In this document: piece by piece, positions 1 through 7,335 of the stretch
Position numbering within the stretch: the first letter of the stretch is position 1
How the letters are laid out: each line of letters starts with the position of its first letter
The notes under the pieces: generated by a model
Database searches by the model: none
The model's input: only the letters and a program-made list of their open reading frames with translations
Told to the model about the DNA's origin: nothing
DNA from: CAYNYM01 sp049366815
GTDB lineage: Bacteria; Desulfobacterota; DSM-4660; Desulfatiglandales; HGW-15
DNA: 32,721 nt
Direction of reading: 5' to 3'
Assembly: GCA_049366815.1 (NCBI GenBank)
Contig: JBMNCO010000187.1
Location: forward strand, 1-32,721
Position numbers and translations under genes: made by a program

Positions 1-91
1 GGTCGCCTATTCTGGTATGTCTAGCAGAGGCAGGTTCGGAGGATCTTTATCCTTCAATGAATACATCAAGGAGGTCAGGGAAAAAGGACTT

Positions 92-985
92 ATGAAAATC
101 GGGCGTAACGACCCCTGCCCCTGTGGCAGCGGATTGAAATATAAAAAATGCTGCATGGGGAAGGGCACCTTAGAAGAAAAAGGCCTCAAAGAAAAGTATC
201 TCCGGACACACAACATTCGGATCAAGGAACAGCAAGACATCGAAGGCATCAGAAGAGCCGGTCGACTTGCCTTGGAGACCCTGGATCTTGTGGAGAAAAA
301 TATCCATCCAGGTATGGCGACCGACGAAATCAATACCTTGGTGCATGAATTTACGGTGGGCCACGGCGCCGTACCTGCCCCACTCAATTACCGCGGATTT
401 CCCAAGAGCGTCTGCGTATCCGTCAACGAAGTCATTTGCCACGGTATTCCTGGAGAGAGCGTCCTGAAAGACGGGGACATCGTCAACGTGGATGTTACTC
501 CCATTCTGGATGGGTACTATGCGGACACAAGCAAGACATTCTTTGTGGGAACACCGGGACCCGACGCCCGGAAAATCGTGGAGGTGGCCAGGGCCTGTCT
601 CAAGGCAGGCATATCCATGGTGCAACCGGGAAACAGGATCGGAGACATTGGATGGGCGATCCAGCGATACGCCGAGGGCCGCGGGTGCTCTGTGGTCCGT
701 GAGTTTGTGGGTCACGGTGTCGGCATTGAATTCCATGAGTCCCCTCAGATCCCCCATTACGGCCAGAAGGGGAGAGGCGTGGTCCTTGTACCGGGGATGG
801 TCTTCACGATCGAACCCATGATCAATCTAGGAAGGAAAGACCTCCACATTCTCCGCGACCGATGGACGGCGGTTACCGACGACGGCTCCCTCTCGGCCCA
901 GTTTGAGCAGACAATCCTGGTCACGGAAAATGGGTATGAAAGCCTGACCCCTTTTGATCTCGATGCCCCGCTGTTGAAGGATTGA
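92..985 (+). CDS. map: Type I methionine aminopeptidase with N-terminal SEC-C zinc motif
   Basis: Cytoplasmic metalloprotease that removes the initiator methionine from new proteins. The chosen ATG gives 298 residues. Residues 6-21 form a SEC-C motif (NDPCPCGSGLKYKKCC; Cys9, 11, 20, 21), a zinc-binding extension that some bacterial MetAPs carry and that is thought to help ribosome contact. The pita-bread catalytic domain follows, with all expected residues: His117 (CHGIPG), metal ligands Asp134 and Asp145, His208 (GHGVG), Glu241 (TIEPM) and Glu272 (FEQT). An in-frame ATG at 17 would add 25 residues, but the SEC-C motif normally sits at the very N-terminus. AAGGAGGT lies at 68-75 (16 nt before this ATG) and a weaker AAGG at 84-87. 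The gene ends 25 nt before queG in the same orientation, so co-transcription is likely. Family assignment is firm; the start is less so. Confidence 0.95.
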   Translation: MKIGRNDPCPCGSGLKYKKCCMGKGTLEEKGLKEKYLRTHNIRIKEQQDIEGIRRAGRLALETLDLVEKNIHPGMATDEINTLVHEFTVGHGAVPAPLNYRGFPKSVCVSVNEVICHGIPGESVLKDGDIVNVDVTPILDGYYADTSKTFFVGTPGPDARKIVEVARACLKAGISMVQPGNRIGDIGWAIQRYAEGRGCSVVREFVGHGVGIEFHESPQIPHYGQKGRGVVLVPGMVFTIEPMINLGRKDLHILRDRWTAVTDDGSLSAQFEQTILVTENGYESLTPFDLDAPLLKD

Positions 986-1010
986 CGAGGTACGAGAAGA
1001 CAAGAGGCAT

Positions 1011-1916
1011 ATGGTCAGTGCTATCGCTCAAAAGGCCCGTGATTTGGGGTTCATCGCCGTTGGATTTTCGAGACCCGGAAGACCTCTCTACTTCGACTTT
1101 CTCAAATCGTGGATCGCGGCCGGAAAGCACGGCGACATGACTTGGCTCGAACGCCACATCGATCTCAAAGAGAATCCCTGCCGCCTCCTCGAAGGATGCC
1201 GCACCGTCATCTCCCTGGCCTTTCCCTACCCATCCGCCAAGCCTGCCACCCCTGACGGTTATACCGTCTCCCGATATGCCCGGCCCGACAAGGTGGATTA
1301 TCACGACAGGCTCAGGCAGAAATGCCGGGCACTGGCGCGTCTTCTCGAAAGAACGAACGATGGCTGCAGGAACCGGATCTGCGTGGATTCCGCGCCCATC
1401 ATGGAACGGAGTTTCGCCCTTTCCGCGGGCATCGGGTTCATCGGCAAAAACAATGCCCTCATCATTCCAGGACAAGGTTCCTACCAGTATCTCGCTGAGA
1501 TCCTCACCACGGCTGCGCTTGATTTCCCTGATGCAGAACCCATGGAGACCCAGTGCGGGACCTGTAACCTTTGTTTGGAGGCCTGCCCTACGGGAGCCCT
1601 TTCCAGCCCTTTTGATCTGGATGCCCGGAAGTGTCTCTCTTACCTCACCATCGAACACAAAGGTCCTCTTTCCAAGAAGTCCGGCGAAAAAATGGGGCAA
1701 TGCTTTTTCGGATGCGACCGATGCCAGGAAGTGTGCCCATTTAACCGGGACAGGGCCACCGTTGACGTTACACTGCCTTCAGCTCCAACACTTTTGGCCA
1801 TGGACAAAGAGGGGTTCAAAAATCGATTTGGGAAAACAGCCCTCAGCAGGCCAGGGCTCGAAAAAGTGAAGGACAATCTCCGGGCTCTATTGGATTCCGA
1901 AGAGGCAACTCATTGA
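1011..1916 (+). CDS. queG: Epoxyqueuosine reductase QueG
   Basis: Catalyses the last step of queuosine biosynthesis, the cobalamin-dependent reduction of epoxyqueuosine to queuosine in the tRNA anticodon loop. The 301-residue protein has the QueG N-terminal domain with the CVDSAPIMER segment (residues 124-133) containing the Asp expected to act as proton donor. Two [4Fe-4S] motifs follow: Cys182/185/188 with Cys192 followed by Pro, and Cys231/235/238/242 (the second within CFFGCDRCQEVCP). It is near the short end of the family and lacks the C-terminal HEAT-like extension some homologues have. ATG follows AGAGG (1003-1007) at short spacing. It lies directly downstream of map, probably in the same transcript. 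The 206 bp after it hold no convincing gene or terminator. Confidence 0.93.
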   Translation: MVSAIAQKARDLGFIAVGFSRPGRPLYFDFLKSWIAAGKHGDMTWLERHIDLKENPCRLLEGCRTVISLAFPYPSAKPATPDGYTVSRYARPDKVDYHDRLRQKCRALARLLERTNDGCRNRICVDSAPIMERSFALSAGIGFIGKNNALIIPGQGSYQYLAEILTTAALDFPDAEPMETQCGTCNLCLEACPTGALSSPFDLDARKCLSYLTIEHKGPLSKKSGEKMGQCFFGCDRCQEVCPFNRDRATVDVTLPSAPTLLAMDKEGFKNRFGKTALSRPGLEKVKDNLRALLDSEEATH

Positions 1917-2122
1917 AATTCCCTCCTGGGCAGCGGAAAACGTGGCCGTCATTTTCCCGGGGCGGGCGTATTTTGCCCCTGAATCGGGACGGGCGAAGGT
2001 ACAAAATCCTGCAGCGACCCGAGCCACAGACGCCGGAGGGACCGCAGCGAAGAGAACATCCAGACCCCTGCTTGAAGCGGCCTATTCTATCATGGACAGG
2101 AATATCTCTTCTACATGGCGGA

Positions 2123-2698
2123 TCACAGGCCGGCCACCTTCCGGCCCAGGTTCAGGGCCTCCTGAAGGGTCTCGGGGTTTTCTGAAACGGCCGTCTTCTT
2201 CTCCAGTCTCCTGAAGAAGATGCCACCCTCATAGGTCATGTCCAGGGCATCATAGAAATATCTGGCCGTAAGTTGTGCCCCTTCAAAGAGATTCTGCCCC
2301 CTGGTGGCCCCCACGGCGATCAGATACCCATGCCCACCCTCAAAGGTCTTTCGCTCCTCGGGGCCCTTTGTCAGCATTCGTTTGCTCCAAAGGGCCTGGC
2401 AGCGGTCAACAAGCGCCTTGACCTGGGAGGTGATGCCGTAAAAGAAGATGGGGGAAGCAAGAAAGATCGCCTGGGCCTCCTCCAAGAGGGGGTAGACGCC
2501 CTGCATATCATCTTCGACCACGCATTTGCCGGTCTTGTCACATCCCCCGCACTCGAGACAGCCGCACATCTTGAGATTACGCGCATACACCCTCTTCACA
2601 TCGGCTCCCGCAATCTCGGCCCCCTCCAGGGCCTTATCCAGGAGTTGATCACTGTTCCCGTTCTTACGGGGACTGCCGTATATACCCAATACCTTCAT
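2123..2698 (-). CDS. NADPH-dependent FMN reductase / iron-sulfur flavoprotein-type protein
   Basis: A 191-residue flavodoxin-fold protein. The N-terminus (MKVLGIYGSPRKNGNS) is the phosphate-binding loop of the NADPH-dependent FMN reductase family. A cysteine cluster (MCGCLECGGCDKTGKC, about residues 45-60) resembles the compact Fe-S motif of archaeal/anaerobe iron-sulfur flavoproteins. The SPIFFYGITSQVKALVDRC stretch is the usual FMN-contact and dimer region. It probably transfers electrons in the cytoplasm; the partner is unknown. I place the start at the ATG at 2698 because AGGGGG precedes it at about 7 nt and the flavodoxin strand begins immediately; an upstream in-frame ATG would add 16 residues with no family support. 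It is convergent with queG and flanked upstream by the inverted-repeat region. Confidence 0.85.
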   Translation of the reverse strand: MKVLGIYGSPRKNGNSDQLLDKALEGAEIAGADVKRVYARNLKMCGCLECGGCDKTGKCVVEDDMQGVYPLLEEAQAIFLASPIFFYGITSQVKALVDRCQALWSKRMLTKGPEERKTFEGGHGYLIAVGATRGQNLFEGAQLTARYFYDALDMTYEGGIFFRRLEKKTAVSENPETLQEALNLGRKVAGL

Positions 2699-2724
2699 TG
2701 AATTCCCCCTTTTATATAAGTTCA

Positions 2725-2986
2725 GCCGTTTGAAAAAGCGTAGCAATTCGGGCCATGGGAATCTCTTTTCAAAAACGAAGGGCCGTGGAGAAGACGCACA
2801 TGTCCGGGGCGGCGTAGGCGGACGGCGGACCCATGTTAGTAGCTGTCACACCTTGATTTTCATGGTTTTTCCCCGGTGGTGCTCCGTCCGCCTGAAGCCC
2901 GGTTCCTATGCGAACATCCCGGCACCGCTTTTTCCGTTTTTGAAAAGAGATTCCCATGCCCTTTCGTATTAAGCGTTTTCAAAAAC
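2725..2986. repeat. Long imperfect inverted repeat (about 260 bp, centre near 2856)
   Basis: The 23 bases at 2754-2776 are perfectly reverse-complementary to 2936-2958. A second paired block lies further in: 2816-2825 (AGGCGGACGG) against 2884-2893 (CCGTCCGCCT). Weaker similarity extends outward to about 2727-2740 versus 2971-2985, where both arms carry a GTTTTTGAAAA-like motif. The pairs share one centre within a few bases, so this is one folded unit. It could be a MITE-like remnant, a dispersed repeat or a structured RNA. No transposase and no clear target-site duplication are visible. Confidence 0.8.
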
Positions 2987-3104
2987 CTGAGGTGTCACCC
3001 CCTTTTCTGTTTTATTCCTCCGGGCCTTTTAACACGCATCTATTCATACTATTGCCGGACCGGGATCCGGGTCAAGAAACAATCCAAACAAAGCCGACGG
3101 CAAT

Positions 3105-3134
3105 GGTCACCCGGTTCCAATTTCCGGGGTGACC
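3105..3134. repeat. Stem-loop between flavoprotein and HNH genes
   Basis: GGTCACCCGG (3105-3114) pairs with CCGGGGTGACC (3124-3134) with a single bulged base and a 9-nt loop. There is no T-run on either side, so it is not a standard terminator. It could be a cis-acting structure or part of an intergenic repeat. Confidence 0.45.
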
Positions 3135-3228
3135 TGATCCGATCCCGAGCGTCAAAACTTTTCCCCCGCCCCCATTAACGGGTCGTCCGGCGGACAAGAG
3201 ACAAGAACGTTACATCTCCATTTTCTTC

Positions 3229-3257
3229 TTGAATTTTCGATGAGTTTGGTCTAAAAG
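3229..3257 (+). promoter_or_regulatory. Candidate sigma70 promoter for the HNH gene
   Basis: TTGAAT (3229-3234), a 17-nt spacer and TAAAAG (3252-3257) lie about 70 nt upstream of the HNH start. Each hexamer matches consensus at four of six positions, so support is moderate. Confidence 0.35.
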
Positions 3258-3326
3258 AATCACACAAAGGCGAAGTGTCTATAGAAACGTCCTTTTCCCG
3301 CAAACCTTGCAAACAGGCCTTTGTCG

Positions 3327-3851
3327 ATGGAGCAGGTTCTACTGTTAAACATCACCTATGAGCCTTTGAAAATCATCAACTGGCGGAAGGCTGTCACCAT
3401 GCTCTGCCTGGGCAAGGTGGAGGTCATAGAAGAATATGACCACGAGATCCGATCCGTCAGTTTTGCTGTCAAGTTGCCCTCCGTGGTTCGTCTCCTCAAA
3501 TTGATCAAGAGGCCCAAGAACCCCATAAAGTTCTCAAGGCAGAACATATACGCCAGAGATCGTTTCAAGTGCCAGTACTGTGGAGGCTCCTTCTCCAGCG
3601 AGGAACTGACCTATGATCACGTCTTTCCCAAGTCTCGAGGGGGAAGGACGGAATGGGAAAATATCGTGACCTGTTGCGTTGAGTGCAATCGAATCAAGGG
3701 AGGACGCACCCCTGAGGAAGCCGCCATGACGCTGATCCGTAAACCGGCTCGCCCGTCCTGGATCCCCGCCCTCAGGATTACAATAGGCTTTCAAAGGGTG
3801 CCGGAATCCTGGCGGGATTACATCTACTGGACGGTGGAACTCCTGGAGTAG
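3327..3851 (+). CDS. HNH endonuclease family protein
   Basis: A 174-residue protein of the widespread stand-alone HNH family. The nuclease core lies in the second half: a CxxC zinc knuckle (CQYCGG), the His of the ELTYDHVFPKSRGG segment and a second CxxC (CCVECNRIKGG) with the Asn-rich helix after it. The N-terminal 75 residues (LLNITYEPLKIINWRKAV) are the conserved extension that usually precedes this domain in the family. The biological substrate is not known, and nothing nearby suggests a restriction or phage system. An upstream in-frame TTG at 3321 is possible, but the ATG at 3327 has better spacing (9 nt) from ACAGG at 3313-3317. It converges with the HIT gene across a short hairpin. Confidence 0.85.
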   Translation: MEQVLLLNITYEPLKIINWRKAVTMLCLGKVEVIEEYDHEIRSVSFAVKLPSVVRLLKLIKRPKNPIKFSRQNIYARDRFKCQYCGGSFSSEELTYDHVFPKSRGGRTEWENIVTCCVECNRIKGGRTPEEAAMTLIRKPARPSWIPALRITIGFQRVPESWRDYIYWTVELLE

Positions 3852-3881
3852 CCCCCACCTCCCCTTCTCTCATTTAGAACT

Positions 3882-3905
3882 TGCCGCCCCAAATAGGGGA
3901 CGGCA
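3882..3905. terminator. Possible bidirectional hairpin between convergent genes
   Basis: TGCCG-CCCC pairs with GGGG-A-CGGCA around an AAATA loop, with one bulge. It sits midway between the 3' ends of the HNH and HIT genes. It has no good U-tract on either strand, so efficient intrinsic termination is doubtful. Confidence 0.35.
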
Positions 3906-3911
3906 CAAAGA

Positions 3912-4331
3912 CTACCCCAAGGCCGCTGCGATCTTCTCAGCCGTCTCCTTGATGGCCTCCATGTCACCTTCCTTCAGCCCCCAGTTGGTCACGGGAAGTT
4001 CAGGCCCGCCCGCCTTGCGTGGCATGATGTGAAGATGATAGTGCATGACCAGTTGGTTGGCCCCCCTTCCGTTCAACTGCAGTATGGCCACGCCGTCCGG
4101 ATTGAGGGCCTTTTTGATCGCGTGGATGATTTTCCGGGAGGCCAGATGAATGGCCGTAAGATCTTCAGGAGGTATTTCCCAGAGGTTTTCGGCATGGTTT
4201 TTCGGGATAATCAGCGTGTGCCCTTCAGCGATGGGATTGATGTCCTCGAAGGCAAAAACCCGATCATCTTCATAGACCTTAAAACTGGGGATCTCACCCT
4301 TCACGATTTTGCAGAAAATACAGTCTGTCAT
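3912..4331 (-). CDS. HIT-family nucleotide hydrolase (HINT-like)
   Basis: A 139-residue cytoplasmic protein with the full HIT fold. CIFCKIVKGEIP near the start has the pair of cysteines typical of HINT-type zinc sites, IIPKNH is in the middle, and the histidine triad HYHLHIMPR lies at about residues 97-105. Such proteins hydrolyse nucleoside phosphoramidates and AMP adducts; the physiological substrate cannot be told from sequence. The ATG at 4331 has a strong Shine-Dalgarno (AAGGAGG, spacing 5). A good promoter lies upstream at 4364-4392. Confidence 0.93.
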   Translation of the reverse strand: MTDCIFCKIVKGEIPSFKVYEDDRVFAFEDINPIAEGHTLIIPKNHAENLWEIPPEDLTAIHLASRKIIHAIKKALNPDGVAILQLNGRGANQLVMHYHLHIMPRKAGGPELPVTNWGLKEGDMEAIKETAEKIAAALG

Positions 4332-4363
4332 GCGTTCCTCCTTTCTTATCCATCGTCACTCTC

Positions 4364-4392
4364 CTTTTAATCGTTCTTCTCTTTTCTGTCGA
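4364..4392 (-). promoter_or_regulatory. Candidate sigma70 promoter for the HIT gene
   Basis: On the minus strand, TCGACA (4387-4392) and TAAAAG (4364-4369) are separated by 17 nt, with five and four consensus matches. Predicted transcription starts near 4357, leaving a short leader with the AAGGAGG ribosome site. Confidence 0.45.
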
Positions 4393-4436
4393 GGGATTTC
4401 TGGAAGGCTGCACCTCTGTCTTGATACCCGGATTTC

Positions 4437-4466
4437 TTGACTATCCTTTTTGTTGTGTTCTATATT
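4437..4466 (+). promoter_or_regulatory. Sigma70 promoter for the small orphan gene
   Basis: TTGACT (4437-4442) and TATATT (4461-4466) are separated by 18 nt, five matches each to consensus. Transcription would start about 4473, 27 nt before the ATG at 4500. It is arranged back to back with the HIT promoter. Confidence 0.6.
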
Positions 4467-4499
4467 GGGTAACAAAAACGGGCAGGTCAGAGGAAAACG

Positions 4500-4808
4500 A
4501 TGATGCAGGAAGACAATCTCCCCGATTTCCATGGGAAACTGGTTGTCTTATATCTCACCAACGCCCCCGGAGCGGTCCAGGACGGCGTGGTGCTGGAGTA
4601 CGCCTCCTTTAAACGCCATGGGGACAAGCTTTTCGTCGTCGGCCGGATACCTGAAATCGAGGACGGGAGCTATGAATGGATCGCCAACCTGCAGGGAGGC
4701 GCAGCATGGGACGCCGTTTCTTTTTATCTTGTATTTAACTCCCGGGAGGACTATCTCAACCGTATGCGAAAAGTGAAAACCCCTTTCTGGCAGCGTATTT
4801 TTGAATGA
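4500..4808 (+). CDS. Small hypothetical protein (102 aa)
   Basis: I do not recognise the family. The protein is soluble and predominantly beta/hydrophobic in pattern (KLVVLYLTNAP, KLFVVGRIPEI, AVSFYLVFNSREDY), without signal peptide, membrane segment or cysteines. A GDKLF..GRIPE strand pair and a W-rich centre (YEWIANLQGGAAWD) suggest a compact beta domain. The gene is very likely real: it has its own near-consensus promoter (4437-4466), AGAGGA at 4489-4494 with 5-nt spacing, and a possible weak terminator after it. ATG at 4503 is an equally possible start. It is monocistronic between divergent HIT and the liv operon. Confidence 0.7.
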   Translation: MMQEDNLPDFHGKLVVLYLTNAPGAVQDGVVLEYASFKRHGDKLFVVGRIPEIEDGSYEWIANLQGGAAWDAVSFYLVFNSREDYLNRMRKVKTPFWQRIFE

Positions 4809-4811
4809 ACG

Positions 4812-4834
4812 CCTGGACTGCAGGACCTTTTTTT
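4812..4834 (+). terminator. Weak candidate terminator after the orphan gene
   Basis: CCTG-GACTG-CAGG is followed after three bases by seven T residues (4828-4834). The stem is only 4 bp, so this rests mainly on the position and the T-run. Confidence 0.35.
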
Positions 4835-5002
4835 CGTGACCGAAGACCTGATTTTTGCTCTATGTTTTGATCACGGGCAAGGGATGTCAGGCTTTTGAAT
4901 ATTGCCGACTCAGGCTCATGAACCAGCCGCCGCACGGAAAAACGATTGGGGATAACGCCGCCGATGATGCCTTGACGGCGATTCAAGGCCCCTGGTTTTG
5001 GC

Positions 5003-5031
5003 TTGACTCACACGCCGTAAGTGATTATAAA
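5003..5031 (+). promoter_or_regulatory. Strong sigma70 promoter of the liv operon
   Basis: TTGACT (5003-5008) and TATAAA (5026-5031) are spaced by 17 nt, each five of six to consensus. Transcription would begin near 5038, giving a leader of about 55 nt that ends in AAAGGAGGAT (5078-5086) ahead of livK. Confidence 0.65.
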
Positions 5032-5093
5032 AAAGCGTTTTTACACCGGCATTCGAGATTTTTTCATATCTTATATCAAAGGAGGATCAGCCA

Positions 5094-6224
5094 ATGAGGG
5101 ATCGTGGATCGAGGAGGGTATTTTGGGCGGTTTTGTGTGCAGCGTTTCTGTTTGTGGGAACGGCCGGAATCGGGCTTGCCGCAGACACCATCAAATTCGG
5201 AGTGGCCGGGGCCCACAGTGGAGATCTTGCATCCTACGGTCTCCCGACCGTCAAAGCTGCTGAACTTGCCGTAAAAGAGGTCAATGACCGGGGTGGAATT
5301 CGGGGTAAGCTTGTCGAACTGCTCGTCGAAGACGACCAGTGCAAGCCGGAGCATGCCACCAACGCCGCGACCAAACTGATATCCGAAGGGGTTCATGTGG
5401 TATTGGGACACATCTGCAGCGGCGCCACAAAGGCCGCGCTGAAGATCTATCTGGATTCCAAAATCATCGTCATGTCGCCGTCGGCCACCAACACGGAACT
5501 TACCCTTTCCGGCGAATATCCCAACTTCTACCGGACGATCGCCTATGACGACGCCCAGGCGGAACTCCAGGTAAAATACGCCACCGAGACCCTGCAGGTA
5601 AAAAAAGTGGCCGTACTTCACGATAAAGGCGACTACGGTAAAGGCCAGGCCGAGCTTGCCAAGAAATACTTCGAAAAGGCAGGCGTGAGCGTAGCCCTCT
5701 TTGAGGGGGTCACACCCGGTGCGGTGGACTATTCCGCCATCGTTCAAAAGGTGAAACGCGCCGATGTGGACCTTGTGACCTGGGGCGGCTATCATCCCGA
5801 GGCCTCCAAGGTCGTCACCCTCATGCGCAGAAAAAAAATGGACAACCTCTTCATGGGCGCGGACGGGATCAAGGATGAGACCTTCATCAAGGTAGCCGGT
5901 GCAAATGCCGAAGGCGTTTACGCCACCGGCCCCATGGATACCTCGGCCAATCCCATGTACATCGAGGCCAAAAAGGCGCATCAAAAGGCCTATGGTTCCG
6001 ATCCCGGACCCTTTTTCTTTGAGGCCTATGCCGCCGCAAAGGCCCTGCTCAATGCCTTGGAAAAGGCCGGGTCAACAGATTACGACGCCATGACCAAGGC
6101 ACTCCGCACTGAATATGTCGAGACGCCTCTAGGGAAGATCAGCTTTGACGGAAACGGAGATGCGACCGGTATCGGCTTTACCGTGTATAAGGTTGACGCG
6201 GGAAACTACGTTGAAATGAAATAA
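5094..6224 (+). CDS. livK: Branched-chain amino acid-type ABC transporter, periplasmic substrate-binding protein
   Basis: Secreted receptor of a HAAT-family importer. A Sec signal peptide covers about residues 1-29 (basic MRDRGSRR, hydrophobic core, cleavage around GLA/ADT). The mature part starts IKFGVAGAHSGDLASYG, the usual first strand and ligand loop of type I periplasmic binding proteins, and GHICSGATKAAL is the hinge region with the ligand-contact serine and threonine. Length (376) is normal. A strong promoter and an AAGGAGG site precede it and a terminator follows, so it should be made in excess over the membrane parts, as is usual for binding proteins. Ligand: leucine/isoleucine/valine-like compounds are likely, but the family also takes amides, urea and aromatic acids. 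With benzoyl-CoA genes 25 kb away, an aromatic or dicarboxylic ligand cannot be excluded. Confidence 0.93.
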   Translation: MRDRGSRRVFWAVLCAAFLFVGTAGIGLAADTIKFGVAGAHSGDLASYGLPTVKAAELAVKEVNDRGGIRGKLVELLVEDDQCKPEHATNAATKLISEGVHVVLGHICSGATKAALKIYLDSKIIVMSPSATNTELTLSGEYPNFYRTIAYDDAQAELQVKYATETLQVKKVAVLHDKGDYGKGQAELAKKYFEKAGVSVALFEGVTPGAVDYSAIVQKVKRADVDLVTWGGYHPEASKVVTLMRRKKMDNLFMGADGIKDETFIKVAGANAEGVYATGPMDTSANPMYIEAKKAHQKAYGSDPGPFFFEAYAAAKALLNALEKAGSTDYDAMTKALRTEYVETPLGKISFDGNGDATGIGFTVYKVDAGNYVEMK

Positions 6225-6244
6225 CCCGTGAGGTTAAGCATCCG

Positions 6245-6283
6245 TCAGGGGACAGGGCGTTTCCTGCCCCCTGATTTTTCTTT
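6245..6283 (+). terminator. Intrinsic terminator between livK and livH
   Basis: TCAGGGGACAGG (6245-6256) pairs with CCTGCCCCCTGA (6263-6274), 12 bp with a single mismatch and a 6-nt loop, followed by TTTTTCTTT. It lies just after the livK stop, so it should attenuate read-through into livHMGF. Confidence 0.85.
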
Positions 6284-6339
6284 GGGGGACCCGCGCCCTC
6301 AGGGGAATCAACCTCCATTCAGGAACAAGACATCCGGAC

Positions 6340-7242
6340 ATGGACTATTTTGTAGAGCTCCTTCTCGGCGGATTGACCCGCGGAAGTATTTACGCACTGA
6401 TCGCCCTGGGTTACACCATGGTTTATGGGATCATACAGTTGATCAATTTTGCCCATGGTGAGATTTATATGATCGGTGCCTTTACCGCCCTTATTGTGAC
6501 CGGTGTGCTCACACTCTATGGCTGGAACCAGTTGGCTATCATCTTCATCGCCTCTATCGTGGCCGTGCTCTATTCCATGGGGTACGGATACACTGTAGAG
6601 AAGGTGGCCTACAAACCCCTCCGCCATGCCCCAAGACTTTCGGCCCTCATCAGCGCAATCGGGATGTCCCTGTTCCTTCAGAACTACGTCCTCCTGGCCC
6701 AGACATCTGATTTCCTGCCCTTTCCGAGTCTTATCCCGGAGTTCGCATTCCTGGAACCCTACTCCCACATCGTGGGTTCGACAGAGATCCTTATCATCCT
6801 GACCACGGCCGTTGTCATGGCCCTGTTGACCTTTCTAATCAAATTCACGAAGATCGGAAAGGCCATGCGGGCTACGGCCCAGGACCGTCAGATGGCCATG
6901 CTGGTGGGCATAGACGCCAATCGTGTGATCTCCATCACCTTTATTATTGGCTCCGCAACGGCCGCCCTGGGCGGGGTGCTCATCGCCTCCCACATTGGTC
7001 AGATCAACTTTTATATCGGTTTTATTGCCGGCATCAAGGCATTCGTAGCTGCGGTGCTCGGCGGGATCGGAAGCATGCCGGGGGCGGTGCTGGGGAGCCT
7101 GGTCCTCGGGTGGACCGAATCCTTTTTCACGGGTTATGTCTCCAGTGACTATGAGGACGTGTTTGCCTTTATCTTCCTGGTGGTCATCCTGATTTTCCGA
7201 CCGGCCGGTATCCTGGGGCGGTCTGAAACCCAGAAAGTGTAG
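6340..7242 (+). CDS. livH: Branched-chain amino acid-type ABC transporter permease LivH
   Basis: Inner-membrane permease of the importer, 300 residues, hydrophobic throughout with about eight membrane segments. It begins DYFVELLLGGLTRGSIYALIALGYTMVYG, the conserved LivH start, and has INFAHGEIYMIGAF after the second helix and the EAA-like loop KIGKAMRATAQDRQMAMLVGID that docks to the ATPases. AVLGGIGSMPGAVLGS near the end is also typical. It pairs with LivM to form the channel. It is separated from livK by the 6245-6283 terminator and depends on read-through; I see no strong promoter of its own in the gap. Confidence 0.94.
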   Translation: MDYFVELLLGGLTRGSIYALIALGYTMVYGIIQLINFAHGEIYMIGAFTALIVTGVLTLYGWNQLAIIFIASIVAVLYSMGYGYTVEKVAYKPLRHAPRLSALISAIGMSLFLQNYVLLAQTSDFLPFPSLIPEFAFLEPYSHIVGSTEILIILTTAVVMALLTFLIKFTKIGKAMRATAQDRQMAMLVGIDANRVISITFIIGSATAALGGVLIASHIGQINFYIGFIAGIKAFVAAVLGGIGSMPGAVLGSLVLGWTESFFTGYVSSDYEDVFAFIFLVVILIFRPAGILGRSETQKV

Positions 7243-7335
7243 GGGTTTTAAGTTCCTGGTGACAAATCTTTCCGCCAGAGGACCGATGACTTCTCCCATT
7301 TCAGGGCACTTCGTAAACAGGATTGGAAGTAAGTT

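Larger units (their letters stand above)
2699..3326. other. 628-bp gene-free region with two inverted repeats
   Basis: Divergent intergenic region between the flavoprotein gene and the HNH gene. It contains a long palindrome (about 2725-2986), a second stem-loop (3105-3134) and a possible sigma70 promoter for the HNH gene. Open frames inside it (for example 2769-2957 on the minus strand) mirror each other because of the palindrome and have no recognisable protein content. I see no tRNA or mobile gene. Confidence 0.6.

Noticed and set aside
1913..2214. Two overlapping plus-strand open frames (about 90 codons each) after queG
   Set aside because: They run into the antisense of the flavoprotein gene, have odd Pro/Arg-rich composition, no ribosome site and no recognisable family.
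2769..2957. 62-codon minus-strand frame within the long inverted repeat
   Set aside because: It exists because the palindrome keeps both arms open; composition is not protein-like and no ribosome site precedes it.
3327..3851. HNH gene considered as part of a restriction or defence system
   Set aside because: No methyltransferase, helicase or phage-related gene lies near; neighbours are housekeeping genes and the protein is the common stand-alone type.
4321..4353. Nine-codon leader frame overlapping the HIT start codon
   Set aside because: The predicted transcription start is only a few bases before its ATG, so its apparent ribosome site would not be transcribed.
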